Shown: positions 34,044 to 46,093 of the stretch, piece after piece
Numbering within the stretch: position 1 is the first letter of the stretch
How the letters are laid out: every line of letters begins with the position of its first letter
Assembly (NCBI RefSeq): GCF_022965805.1
Contig: NC_133117.1
Span: 13,664,183 to 13,728,182, forward strand
Source: Primulina eburnea
Lineage: Eukaryota; Streptophyta; Magnoliopsida; Lamiales; Gesneriaceae
DNA: 64,000 bases
Direction: 5' to 3'
Translations under genes and position numbers: made by a program
The notes under the pieces: model-generated
Told to the model about the DNA's origin: nothing
Seen by the model: only the letters and a program-made list of their open reading frames with translations
The model's database searches: none

Positions 34044-34222
34044 GGCGCTCGGGCGGTGCTAAACAATCGCTTGGGCGCGGCATTCTCTGTCCAAGCACTT
34101 TCGGATTGCACCTTGGCGCTTGGGTGGTCACAAACTACCGCTTGGACGCCACACCTTCTGCCCGAAACATATATTTGATAAACTCTGGCGTTCGGGCGGT
34201 CAACAACTACCGCTCGGGCGCC
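34044..34222 (-). promoter_or_regulatory. GC-dyad cassette of LTR F
   Basis: Six 14-bp dyads start at 34044, 34066, 34115, 34137, 34187 and 34209 (+ coordinates), spaced 22, 49, 22, 50 and 22. Cores are TCGG or TTGG, as in GGCGCTCGGGCGGT and ACCGCTCGGGCGCC. In the minus sense each pair is preceded by CAG-N7 (CTG on + at 34087, 34158 and 34230). Motif sequence differs from the C LTR cassette although the LTRs are the same family. Confidence 0.85.
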
Positions 34223-34352
34223 AACCGTTCTGCCCAAAAATTGCATAATTCATATGATTTGCCCAATCTGGTCTCGGAATGGCCCGTCTATAATCATATC
34301 AGTTCATAATCAATAATCTCAGATTAACAGAATCAGAATCTCAGGCATTACA

Positions 34353-35300
34353 CTCTATTCCGTATGAGATGACATATTCATACAAGAAGATGGCTCCTTT
34401 GTTTATTGAAAATGTTTTAAGACTTCATGGAGTTCCACTTGCAATTCTCTCAGCTCGTGACCCTCGTTCACATCAAAGTTTTGGGCTGGTTTCCAAAAAA
34501 AATGGGTACACGACTTTCAATGAGTAATGTGTACCATCCTCAGACAGATAGTTAGACAGAGCGTACGATCGAGACACTTGAAGATTTAATTCGGGCCGTG
34601 GTTATGGACTTCAAGGACAGTTGGCAAGAAACTTTACCATTAGTTGAGTGCTCTTATAATAACAGTTTCCAGGTGACATTGGTATGGTTCATTTTGTGGC
34701 TTTGTATGTACGATGATGTAGATCACCTCTTTGTCAGGATAAGTTCAGTGAGAAGCTGTTGACTGGACCTGTGATTGTTTAAGAAATGCATTATAAAGTT
34801 CAGTTGATTTTCCAGAGAATGAAAGATGCCCAAGATCGGCAAGCTAGTTATGCTAACAAATGTCGTCGACCTCTAGAATTTCAAGTTGGAGATTATGTGT
34901 TTCTGAGATTATCTCCGTTTAGAGGTGTTGTTTGTTTTGGCATGAGTAGTAGGTTGTCACCTTTTTTCGTTGGTCCCTATGAGATTGTCCAATGTATTGG
35001 GACTTGGGCCTATCGGCTAGAGTTGCATCAGTCATTGTATGGCATCCACGATGTTTTCCATGTTGCGTAAGTATGAGCCCGATCCATCTCATGTGATTCA
35101 GCCTGATGAGGTTGAACTTGACCCTTCTCTATCGTATACCGAGTATCTTGGATCATAAAGACAAATTTTTAAGCAATAAAGTTATACATACCACTTGTAC
35201 GTGTTTAGTGGTCGAGGCATGGTGTACAAGAATAAAAGTTGGAAACAGAAGAGAAGATGAGAGAATCTTATTCATATTTGTTTTATTTTTATGAATGTAT
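34353..35300 (+). pseudogene. Element D integrase, C-terminal part
   Basis: Resumes after LTR F: PYEMTYSYKKMAPLF, LRLHGVPLAILSARDPR (second core Asp), a damaged HPQTD segment with a stop near 34551, and the core Glu region. It then runs through KCRRPLEFQVGDYVFLRLSPFRGV and GPYEIVQCIG to a decayed chromodomain-like tail. Stops and frameshifts are frequent. Confidence 0.78.
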
Positions 35301-35342
35301 TGTTGGTTTATCGTGTGTAAGATGTATGTGTATAAACAGAAA

Positions 35343-35377
35343 TTTCGATGACAAAATTTTTTTGAGGGGTAGAGAAA
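35343..35377 (+). other. Pre-PPT dyad and polypurine tract of D
   Basis: TTTCGATGACAAAA (35343-35356) is a decayed form of the dyad. TTGAGGGGTAGAGAAA ends at 35377, next to the TG of the 3' LTR. Confidence 0.75.
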
Positions 35378-37593
35378 TGTAAGGCCCTAGAATATATTAT
35401 TAGGTAATCTATTATAATTAGAATAATTATTGAGTTGATAAATAAAAATAATTATTTATGCCAAATAATTTTTTAAAGTGTGTTAAAAAAATATACTTTA
35501 TAGTATCAGAGTTAGTACGATGTAAATTACATATATAGATCGAAATAACACACAAGAGCAAAGTAGATTCAAAACCGGGATTAATGGGCTGGAGTTACAA
35601 TTTTTAGGAACCATTTAATATTATAATACATATATATATATATATATATTAATACATTACACACACCCAAAAAAGTAAAGAAGAAGGAAAAAAAGACCAA
35701 GCCTTTCCTTTGTTTTCCCATCGCCCTCATCCCTGTGTTTTTCTGACCTCCAAACGTTGTCTTACTGCTGCAGATCGTTGCAGCGAGCACTGTGGAAGGT
35801 AGCTGAGGGTTGGATGTAGCTTGTATAGGCTGGAATCAGAAGAAACGAGCAGATCGAAGCTCTTTTTTGTGAGCGTTGTTTTTGTGTATTAGTTTTTGGT
35901 GAGTTAGAATCTGGATTTTTGGTTCGGATAAAAGTTGTACATCTTTGTGTTTTCTTTGAAATGAGACTTGAATCTTTATATTCAAGTATGAATTGAGAAA
36001 GTTATGCTCGTCTTTCTGAAACTGGTTAGTATGCGAGGTTTCTTCCGTGAAATTCGTGAATAGTAGTGTGTTCTGTATAATTCTAGGATATTGAGATTCT
36101 GAAGATGGTTTCTTCTATACAAACTTAAATATTTGAGTTGCCTTTCATTTACAATTGGCGGATATTGATTTGAGACATTATTGAGGGAGATGTGAATTTC
36201 ATGCTATTAAGTGCCGAATCTAGAACTATAACATGTTTTTTTTGTTTTTGGGCATTTAAATCGTGTTGAGATGATTGAATTTCTCTGGTGAAATGGATTA
36301 TTATTCTTCTTATTGTTATGTGTTTTACGCCGAGAATATTGAAGTAAAGTTGATAATTGAATTTGTCAATTTGGTATAGTTTTGTTACAGTTTGATAACG
36401 TAGAACGGTAACACATTTAATCATAGATAATTGTTTTTATTGTTGTTTACATGCTTATATTTGTTATTTGTGTTGCTAAATGCCTCGTTGTTTTATATGA
36501 TCATTATGTGGCATATTATATGGCATTTAGTATAGGGCATGATATTATGACATTCATGTTGAGCCCTATCGTTTTTGTTAGCAGTTGTCGATATTCGTTG
36601 TTTTCTGGCAATATTTTTTTTTATCTCAGGATCATGTTGTGGTTGATAGGCCTATATACATTGATATACATGAGACCGTAGATATGATGGAACAATCATA
36701 TGGTTAGTGCAGCTTTTGGAGGTGAGCGCTGGGATTGTGTCATCCAGTTGTTTTGTGACATTCATATTATATATCGTTATAGTTGTATCAAGGTCGAGTT
36801 GGGGGTGTTGATTTGCACAGCCTGGCATACCTCTCATAATTTGAAGGGAGTTTTAGGTGCATGACGATGTAACTGTCCTATGTGTTGCTCGAGCATTATT
36901 CTTGTTGTTTGTATAATTCATTTGGCTCTGTTTACCCCATTGATATTGAGCCTTGTTCATGCATTTCATATTTCATACACATATATATTGATGCATGATT
37001 TATATTATTTATTATATTTGTTGAACTGTTTAATACCAGAATACTAACATCAGTTGTATACTGGGGGCTGCTATGGTTGCTTTTGGGCATCATGGTAGAT
37101 CTCCTGAGTGGTTCTGCAGCATCGGGCAGAGGTTCTGCTGGCGGAGCTCGTGTTTGAGGTTGGATTGTTTGGTTTTGGTTTGTTAGAGTCTCCCATCTAG
37201 TCTTTATGATTGTTTTGGAGTTTGTGTCAGTTCTATTTCATGTTTTATTATCCCGGGAGATTCCTCGTGTACCTGAATTGTTATTTGGATTTAATTTACG
37301 TTCTTTGGGAACCTCTGGATTATTTGAACTGTTGTATGTGATATTATGTCTTGTGCCTTGCCAGCACTTGCATGTGATTGTTTATGATTTGTCGCAGCGT
37401 CAATCTTGAGTCATTTTACTATTTTCTAATGCTTGAGTTTTTCGGGATGTCCTATTTATGGAGAAGTCATGCCGAAATTTTTCTAGGCCCTGAGGTCCGT
37501 TTTTAAAGTATTGTAAATCATTTTCCACTGAAAAGTTAAATCAAATCATTATTGTTTGATCATTAATTGTCATTAGAGTAAATGAGCCTCATA
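35378..37593 (+). repeat. Element D 3' LTR
   Basis: About 2216 bp, from TGTAAGGCCCTAG to ATGAGCCTCATA. It matches 27710-28622 and 3271-3351. It contains a TA microsatellite at 35630-35650 but no GC-dyad cassette. Confidence 0.85.
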
Positions 37594-37814
37594 CTTAAAC
37601 ACTACCAAACTGAAATTTTAGTTTTTCTTACACAATATATCAGTTTAACTGAATAGCTCAAATAAGGTGCTTGGATGCTACAAATATATTAATGAGTTGT
37701 GGGCTAGAGATTGTGATTTTCAAACAGAATAGAAACTTGAAAATGGATTGCAACTCGCTGAAAAAAACTGATTGTTCTTGTTGTTCGTTACCGACTGTTG
37801 TTTTTCACTAACTT
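37594..37814. other. Unassigned stretch between D and G
   Basis: AT-rich sequence with scattered CAGTTTAACTG-like words. No coding or LTR boundary is recognised. It may belong to G remnants. Confidence 0.4.
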
Positions 37815-38688
37815 TGATAGGATCGGTTCAGACACCTTTAAAGGTGCTTCAAAAACAATATTCTCAATGAGATGCAATAGCTCGTGTTGTATGAATGTAA
37901 ACATCGATGAATTAGAACTAGTTTTGTTTTAAACAAAGCGAAAAATACTCGAAATAATCATTCGATAAGAAAGCTAATCAGTTTAAAGCTTTTAACTTGT
38001 ATAAACTGATTAGCTGATATAAGGGGTATCGGTTCTTGCGTATATCAGTTCACTTATGGTGAGAACTTAACTAATAAAGTTCGAATTGATCAAATCAGTT
38101 TGAAAACAATAGTTAAACAGTTAAGTACACAAGATATGTTTATGGATGATCGTAAAGTTCAACTACTCCTACTTCATCCCTTCTACTTCCTCGGGTAGGA
38201 TACACTAGAAGACTTTTATTTATACAACACCTTGTACAAACTCACTCAGCTTAGGACTTAGTCTACTGCTTAACTGAACTCCTAGTCAAGACTGAAGGCA
38301 ATATGTTCTAGCCAACACTTGTTTAACGTCTGTGTGTCAAAGACTACATACACAAGTTTTACGTTTTTGTGCAAGACTCACTCAACTGATCTTTAAGATC
38401 TACTCTCTGATATATGTGAGTGATACTGTGTGAGTATGTGTGAGAACTGAACAATGAATACACCGGGAAGGTGTTCTCACACACTGAGAGAAAAGAGCTT
38501 CTATACTAAGCTGATAACACGTTGAAGTGTTCCCTCACAACTGGACTGATTACTTCTTGTAAGCTGATAAGGCTTTAAGTGTGCTCTTCTTCTGCACACA
38601 CTCTTGTTGGTTCGTTTTCTTAATTGATCTTCATCTTCTATTTATAGGCTCGAAATTTGATCGTACAGTGAGACTCTGAAGAATCGTG
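37815..38688 (-). repeat. G LTR remnant, truncated copy
   Basis: It aligns with 38689-39044 plus 46099-46560. Shared features are the start (ACCTTTAAAGGTGCTTC), the CAACACCTTGTACAAA segment and a minus-strand TATA (CTATAAATAG form, 38638-38647). It stops about where the U3 region of the second copy begins, so only the R-U5-like part remains. Confidence 0.65.
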
Positions 38689-39044
38689 TGATGGGCACCT
38701 TGAGGTGCTTCAAATACAATATTCTCAATGAGCTGCAATAGCTCGTGATCTTAGAATTTGTACATCGATTAATTAAATCGAGTTTGGTTAGAAACCAAGC
38801 GGAAAATACTAAAAATAATCCTTCATTAAGAAACACTGATATATTTTATATATTGTGCAACTGAATAACTGAAAATTACACAGGATCAATTTTGGCTTAT
38901 ATTAGTTCAATTATGGACATAACTGAATTGATAACAGCTTAACTGATCAAATCCATTTAGAACAAAAAAAGCATTTAAACAGAAATAACACAAGATATTT
39001 TTATGGATTTTCGGAGACTTCATCTGCTACTACGTCACCCATTC

Positions 39045-40413
39045 TGTAACACCCTCGACCGGTTTAAAAAAAATAATAGCGGAATTTAAAATTTTCTTTA
39101 AAATGGAGGAAGGATTCAAAGTACATTTCAATGTATAAACAAAAGTATATACATGATCAATAAAATGACACAACAAAATACAAAATATCATTTTTGTAAT
39201 CATGTCCCATTGCTAGCAAAAATAGTCTTCTTCCTTCCTCTCATGCATATGACCTCGGCTTCAATCAATGTCCCGGCTCGTCGCTCTTATCAGCATCACA
39301 TGAAATAACTGAAATGAGTATAAAACTCAGCAAGTGGAACTCTTACATAACAATGGATATATATATCATACTTTGTAAAACATGGCTTTGAAATCATTAA
39401 ATTCCAACAACTCTTGAAACATGAATAACATAGCATAATATAACAATAAGATGATATTTCTCTTTTCTCTATTGGATTGATATCTATATAGTATCTCTGT
39501 CTCTGTACCTATATCCCATCGATATACATCGATAACTCTGAGGGATATAAGCCTATGGTCGTTGATCAACTAATTGCATGCAATCTCTGACTATGTATCT
39601 ATCAATCCAATAAATCATTTAAACTCTCTCGTTGGCATTAAATCAAACACTTTGAAGACTCGTTTCTCTTGTATTCCATTTTTCACAATTGAGACATAAA
39701 ATGCCTCCATAATATACAATAAAGTGTATCAATACATAACATGAATCAAATGAAGGGAATAGCACATTAAAACCATTGAAACACCATACATATATTATCA
39801 TGTGAGCACAAGGATTGAAATTCCACTTACAACCAATAGAAACCTTGATTCTATACTCTTGGTTGAATTCCTACAACAATAAACCATATATTGTACCATC
39901 AACATCTCAATAATCATAAACCCATATCAATTAATCTATAAAACCAACACCATCAACAAACCCAATATTTCCCCCAACACCAAAACCAAGAAATAATCAA
40001 AGCCACAAGCTTACCTTAGCTTCTAGAACCAACAAGAACCTTGTTCTCACAACAAATAACCAACAACAAGCTTGAATCAAAGATAGGAAATGAAAAGAAT
40101 GAAACCCTAGCTCTCCCTTGAAGAGAAGAATCGAGAATGGAGGAGAAAAAATGAGAAAAAGTGAGCCAACTCTTGCATTTAAACACTTAAATCGCAAAAA
40201 CACCCTTCTACAGTTCACGCACCGCGGGTGCGCTACTTTCTTCACCGTGGGTGCGGTGTGCCTACGGCACCTCAACCAAAAAATCCAAAAATGTCTACCG
40301 CTGGTGCGGTGTGTTTTCGGCAATCTCATCAAAAATCTGAATTAAAGACCGCGAGTGCGGTCTTCTCTTGAGCGCGGGTGCACTGTCACTGTTCACCAGG
40401 CTTGGCTATTACA
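39045..40413 (-). repeat. 3' LTR of A2
   Basis: 1369 bp, running from TGTAACACCCTCGACC to GCTTGGCTATTACA on +. It is close to the other LTR, with differences spread along it and several CpG losses in the dyads. Confidence 0.93.
40221..40384 (-). promoter_or_regulatory. GC-dyad cassette of A2 3' LTR
   Basis: Five dyads start at 40221, 40244, 40297, 40348 and 40371, spaced 23, 53, 51 and 23. Several have lost a CpG relative to the 5' LTR (ACCGTGGGTGCGGT, ACCGCTGGTGCGGT, ACCGCGAGTGCGGT). A TTTAAA box (40178-40183) lies 38 bp downstream in the minus sense. CCG-N7 precedes the dyads at 40244 and 40297. Confidence 0.82.
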
Positions 40414-40447
40414 ATCTCCCCTCCTTAAAGGAATTTCGTCCTAGAAA
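40414..40447 (-). other. Polypurine tract and dyad of A2
   Basis: In the minus sense, AAGGAGGGGAGAT abuts the 3' LTR and TTTCTAGGACGAAA (40434-40447) lies just upstream. Confidence 0.85.
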
Positions 40448-40453
40448 TTGACG

Positions 40454-43400
40454 TCACTGTGCAAACAACTCAGGATATTTCTCTCTAATTTCATCTTCTG
40501 GTTCCCACGTGGCTTCTTCAATCAAATGATTCCTCCAAAGGACTTTAACAATGCCGATCTCTTTGTTTCTCAATACTCTATATTTGCGATCAAGAATCTG
40601 GACCGGAATCTCTTGATACGTCAAATTCGGCGTCAAATCCAATGGCTCATGGCGAAGAACATGGGAAGGATTCGCAATATACTTCCTGAGCATGGAAACA
40701 TGAAAAACATTATGAACTATGTCAAGATCTGGCGGTAGGGCTAACCTGCATGCTCGATCACAAACTCTATCCAAGATCTCAAATGGGCCAATGAATCTCG
40801 GACTCAACTTTCTCTTTTTTCCAAACCGCATCACACCCTTAAGAGGTGCTATCTTCAAGAACACATGGTTGCTAATTTCAAACTGTAACGGCCTACGACG
40901 AACATCAGCATAACTCTTCTGTCTCGACTGTGCTGTCTTCATCCTCTCTCGAATGACAGCAACAACATCAGCTGTCTGTTGGACCAACTCTGGACCCAAC
41001 ATCTTCCTCTCACAAATCTCGTCCCAAAACAAGGGCGATCTACACTTCCTGTCATAAAGTGCTTCATACGGTGCCATGCCAATCGTTGCTTGGTAGCTAT
41101 TATTGTACGTAAACTCAACAAGAGGCAATTTGGAATCTCAGCTACCAGGATAATCGATAGTACAAGCTCTGAGCATATCCTCTAGAATCTGAATAACTCT
41201 CTCTGATTGACCGTCACTCTGGGGGTGATAAGCTGTACTGAATGCTAACCGTGAACCCATAGCTCTGTGCAAACTCTTCCAAAACTCTGAGGTAAATCTA
41301 GGGTCACGATCAGACACAATCGACACAGGGACACCATGAAGTCTAACAATCTCTGCTATGTACTCTTCGGCATACTGGTTCATGGAATACGTCGTCTTGA
41401 CTGGAAGAAAATGCGCTAATTTGGTCAACGATCAACAATCACCCAAATAGAGTTAAAACCTTTCAGCATTTTGGGAAGACCAGTCACGAAGTCCATAGTA
41501 ATGTGCTCCCATTTCCATTGAGGAATCGGCAATGAAAACAATGTCCCAGCAGGTCTCTGGTGCTCGATCTTCACCTGCTGACAAGTTAGGCACTGAGAAA
41601 TAAACATGGCAATATCTTTCTTCATACCTGGCCACCAATAGAGTCTACGAAGATCCTGATACATCTTGGTGTTGCCTGGATGTATCGAGTATGGCGCGGT
41701 ATGAGCCTCTGTCAAGACATCTCGCCGAATATAATCGCCAACAGGAATACAAATACGACCTCTGAATGTCACCAAACCATCTCCATTCGTCCCAAATTCT
41801 GAATTACCTCTCACCTCTGCTCTGGCTCTCAACTCTGACAACTGTAAATCATTGACCTGCTCTCTACGGATCCTGTCCGTCAATGTAGCCCGAATGACCA
41901 ACGCTGAAAAGCGAGCAAAGGTTCCTGGGACTACTAAAGTTATCTCCTCTCGTTGCAAGTCAAACAACAACGGCTGCTGAATCATCGAACTCAAAGAAGA
42001 ACTCGACTTACGGCTCAATGCATCTGCTACAACATTCGCTTTCCTTGGGTGGTAACTAATCGTTACATCATAGTCTTCTGAACCACTGGGCAATGCAAGT
42101 ACCGGAGCTGTCGTCAACTTATCTTTCAACTCTTGGAATCCACTTTGGCAATCATTGGACCACTCAAACTTCACAGTCCTCCTCGTCAGATTGGTTAACG
42201 GCAGAGCAATCTTGGAAAAATCTGAAATGAAACGTTGATAATAACCCGTCAAACCAAGAAAACTACGTACCTCTAATACAGTAGTAGGAATAGGCCATTT
42301 CTGAATCGCCTCTATTTTCACAGGATCAACAGCAATACCATCCTTATAGACAACATGTCCTAAGAAAGAAATCTGCTCCAACCAGAACTCACATTTCTTC
42401 AACTTAGCATACAACCTCTTCTCTCTCAGCAATTGAAGAGCAACTCTGAGGTGCTCTGCATGAAGCTTTCTGGTCTTGGAATAAATCAATATATCATCGA
42501 TGAAAACAATGAAAAAGCTATCCAAATACGGCTTGAACACTCGGTTCATCAGATCCATGAAGACTGAAGGAGCATTAGTCAGACCGAATGACATCACAAG
42601 AAATTCATAATGACCGTACCTGGTCCAGAACGTCGTCTTAGGGATATCAGACTCCCTAACCTTCAACTGATAATAGCCAGATCGCATATCGATCTTCGAA
42701 AACACGGTAGCCCCCTGCAGTTGGTCAAAAAGATCGTCTATCCGTGGCAACGGATATTTATTCTTGATAGTCACCTTGTTGATCTTTCTGTAATCAATAC
42801 ACAGCCGCAGAGTCCCATCTTTCTTCTTGACAAAAAGAATCGGAGCTCCCCAAGGCGAAGAACTCGGTCGAATAAAACCTTAATCCAAAAGATCTTGCAA
42901 CTGCGTCTTCAACTCTTTCATCTCTGTAAGGGCCATTCTATACAGAGCCTTAGAAATAGGAACCGTACCTGGAACTAGATCAATCACAAACTCCACATCT
43001 CTGTCCGGCGGTAAAACCGGCACATCATCCTCAAAAACATCAGGAAACTCTCTCACAACATCAATATCATCAATATTCAACTTCACAATTCTATCTACAT
43101 CCACAATCGAAGCCAAAAACCCATCACCACCTCTAAACAACAAATTCTTAGCCTCAAGGCATAAAATAAAAGGAAGGACCAGCGAAGTACCTGCACTGGC
43201 GAGCATACCTTCCTTATTGCCGTCATCTGCAAATTTCAACGTCTTAGCAACGCAATCAATCACTGCACGATAGGTTGATAGCCAATCCATGCCAAGTATA
43301 ATATCAAATGCAACCATTGGAATAACAATCAAGTCGGCATAAACCACTCGCTCATCAATTTGAACAAATCATGCATACACAATAGAGGTCGGGCACAACA

Positions 43401-44591
43401 CATCCCCAGAAGGCAAAACAACATTAAGCTGGAGGGGAAGAACAGAAGGAACTATGCCAAAATATATTAAAAATAGTTCAGACATAAAAGAATGAGTAAA
43501 ACCTGTATCAATCAATGGCGTAGCTACTCTGACTGAAATTAAAATAGTGCTATAGATCACAGGAGAATCATGGTTTATACCTTCTTTCGTCATGGTAAAA
43601 ATGCGACCCTGCACCTTCTCTTTACTCGAACCTCTCGGACAGTCCTTGGAAATATGGCCTGCCGTGCCACATCGATAGCAAGTATGAGTACCAAATCTGC
43701 ACTCTCCCCGATGATGTCTACTGCACTTGGGACACAACGGCTTCTCAGGATCAAATGGAACTGCCGGTGGTTTAGGACTCGGCTCTAACTTGCCTTTCCC
43801 CTTGAAATTGCATTTTCCTCTTTGGTTTGAACCTTGACCCCTTTGAGCAATGGCCTGCTGCCACGCCTGTCTCTCTCTGGCAATGTCTTTCTCATCTTGC
43901 TCGGCCAACAATGCTTTAGCAACAATCTCTTTGAATGTCACTGCCTTCGACATGTTGATGTCTCTTCTGATCTCTGCTCTAAGGCCTCTAATGAAATGAG
44001 CACCCTTGTCTTTGTCGTTGGAAGCAATATATGGGGCAAACAGACACCCTCCACGAACTTCAGAATATACTCATCGACATTCATACCTCCTTGACGAAGC
44101 TCCAAAAACTCAGTCACCTTCCGGGCTGGAAGTGCATCTGGGAAGTACTTATCATAAAAAAGATCAGTGAACTCTTGCCACTTCAATGCCGGAACATCCA
44201 CACTAACCTTGGTAGCATTCCACCAAATGCGTGCAGCTTTGACTAACATGAACACTGCACAACTGATTCTGTCCTTGTCTTCATAGTTGAGATGATCGAA
44301 AATCGCCTCAAGAGCTTTGATCCACTCTACGGCCACCAACGGATCAGTGCTTCCTAAAAATTCAGGCGGATCCATTCTCTTGAAAGCAGTAAAGATCCCA
44401 TCAGTACCAACTGCTTGTGCGACTTGGCCTCTCACTTGACCTCTAGCTTGACCTGTTCCTTGCAAACAGAGCAACTGTTGGATCTGCTCACTATGGATCT
44501 TGGCTTGCTCTTTCAATAACTTGCCGAACTCGTCGACAACTCTAGATGAAGAACTATCCTCACCCTCTGACGCCTTTCTCTTAGGAGGCAT
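40454..44591 (-). pseudogene. A2 gag-pol polyprotein, disrupted
   Basis: It starts MPPKRKASEGEDSSSS at 44591. Gag is followed by a CCHC knuckle (CYRCGTAGHISKDC) and protease with LIDTGFTHSF (Ala after DTG changed to Phe). RT carries [10 protein letters not shown]. RNase H is gutted, and integrase has [22 protein letters not shown] and HPQSDGQSER. The end is a chromodomain-like tail PVQILDRK to YPELFAQ. Lesions: 1-bp loss near 44046 (gag), TGA at 43366-43368, TAA at 42877-42879, in-frame loss near 42080, frameshift near 41428 and TGA near 41135. The deletion joins LPSGS to YDVTISYHP, removing YTDAS, the catalytic Glu region and TDHKSL. Relatives in this window have roughly 110 residues there. 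Confidence 0.92.
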
Positions 44592-44709
44592 ACTCCTACA
44601 ACGTGCTCACATAATACACATCAATAGATAACAATGAATAGATGTAGAAGAAGACATACCCGTACAGTTGAAAGTAGACGAAGTCATATGCATTGGTCCG
44701 AAGAACGGT

Positions 44710-44721
44710 GCTCTGATACCA
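44710..44721 (-). other. Primer-binding site of A2
   Basis: In the minus sense TGGTATCAGAGC, five bases from the LTR edge, identical in layout to A1. Confidence 0.9.
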
Positions 44722-44726
44722 CTAAA

Positions 44727-46093
44727 TGTAACACCCTCGACGGTTTAAAAAAAATTAATAGCGGAATTTAAAATTTTCTTTAAAATGGAGGAAGGATTCA
44801 AAGTACATTTCAATGTATAAACAAAAGTATATACATGATCAATAAAATGACACAACAAAATACAAAATATCATTTTTGTGATCATGTCCCATTGCTAGCA
44901 AAAATAGTCTTCTTCCTTCCTCTCATGCATATGACCCCGGCTTCAATCAACGTCCCGGCTCGTCGCTCTTATCTGCATCACATGTAATAACTGAAATGAG
45001 TATAAAACTCAGCAAGTGGAACTCTTACATAACAATGGATATATATCATATTCTGTAAAACATGACTTTGAAATCATTAAATACCATCAACTCTTGAAAC
45101 ATGAATAACGTAGCATAATATAACAATAAGATGGTATTTCTGTTTTCTCTGTTGGATTGATATCTATATAGTATCTCTGTCTCTGTACCTATATCCCATC
45201 AATATACATCGATAACTCTGAGGGATATAAGCCTATGGTCGTTGATCAACTAATTGCATGCATTCTCTGACTATGTATCTATCAATCCAATAAATCATTT
45301 AAACTCTCTCTTTGGCATTAAATCAAACACTTTGAAGACTCTTTTCTCTTGTATTCCCTTTTTTACAATTGAGACATAAAATGCCTCCATAATATACAAT
45401 AGAGTGTATCAATACATAACATGAATCAAATGAAGGGAATAACACATTAAAACCATTGAAACACCATACATATATTATCATGTGAGCACAAGGAATGAAA
45501 TTCCACTTACAACAAATAGAAACCTTGATTCTATACTCTTGGTTGAATTTCTACAACAATAAACCATATATTGTACCATCAACATCTCAATAATCATAAA
45601 CCCATATCAATTAATCCATAAAACCAACACCATCAACAAATCCAATATTTCCCCCAACACCAAAACCAAGAAATAATCAAAGCCACAAGCTTACCTTAGC
45701 TTCTAGAACCAACAAGAACCTTGTTCTCACAAAAAATAACCAACAACAAGCTTGAATCAAAGATAGGAAATGAAAAGAATGAAACCCTAGCTCTCCCTTG
45801 AAGAGAAGAATCGAGAATGGAGGAGAAGAAATGAGAAAAAGTGAGCCAACTCTTGCATTTAAACACTTAAATCGCGAAAACACGCTTCTACTGTCCACGC
45901 ACCGCGGGTGCGCTACTTTCTTCACCGCGGGTGTGGTGTGCCTACGGCACCTCAACCAAAAAATCCAAAAATTTCGACCGCGGGTGCGGTGTGTCTTCGG
46001 CAATCTCATCAAAAATCTGAATTAAAGACCGCGGGTGCGGTCTCCACGTGAGCGCGGGTGCACTGTCACCGTTCACTAGGCTTGGCTATTACA
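44727..46093 (-). repeat. 5' LTR of A2
   Basis: 1367 bp, same ends as the 3' LTR. The leader side contains AGCTAGGGTTTC (about 45783-45792 on + as the complement), a telobox-like word. Confidence 0.93.
45901..46064 (-). promoter_or_regulatory. GC-dyad cassette of A2 5' LTR
   Basis: Dyads start at 45901, 45924, 45977, 46028 and 46051, with spacing 23, 53, 51 and 23, exactly as in the 3' LTR. Three dyads are intact ACCGCGGGTGCGST; 45924 has GTGGT for GCGGT, and 46051 ends GCACT. Confidence 0.85.

Larger units (their letters stand above)
31688..34352 (-). mobile_element. Solo LTR F of the C family, minus strand
   Basis: On the + strand it starts TGTGGGGACCCGGACGC, the reverse complement of the C LTR end, and ends CTCAGGCATTACA, the reverse complement of the C LTR start. 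There is no internal region. Left flank CTTTA (31683-31687) and right flank CTCTA (34353-34357) form a TSD with one mismatch, and rejoining restores the integrase reading (HFIPYEM). Removing the nested TRIM leaves about 1800 bp, close to the 1.93-kb C LTR. It arose by LTR-LTR recombination after insertion in D. Confidence 0.9.
27710..37593 (+). mobile_element. Gypsy element D (oldest layer)
   Basis: This is the part of D right of E: the rest of its 5' LTR, primer-binding site, gag, protease, RT, RNase H, integrase (split by F), polypurine tract and 3' LTR. The 5' LTR start lies left of the window, with one fragment at 3271-3351. The right flank after 37593 is CTTAA; no TSD partner is visible. 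All frames are heavily decayed, and the protease-RT junction is deleted. Its LTRs have no dyad cassette. Confidence 0.85.
39045..46093 (-). mobile_element. Gypsy element A2 with TSD CATTC
   Basis: Complete structure: 3' LTR 39045-40413, polypurine tract, pol and gag on the minus strand, primer-binding site, and 5' LTR 44727-46093. CATTC at 39040-39044 is repeated at 46094-46098. Both LTRs are bounded by TG and CA. The protein relates to A1. Coding is broken by stops, frameshifts and an RNase H deletion. It inserted into LTR G. Confidence 0.95.
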
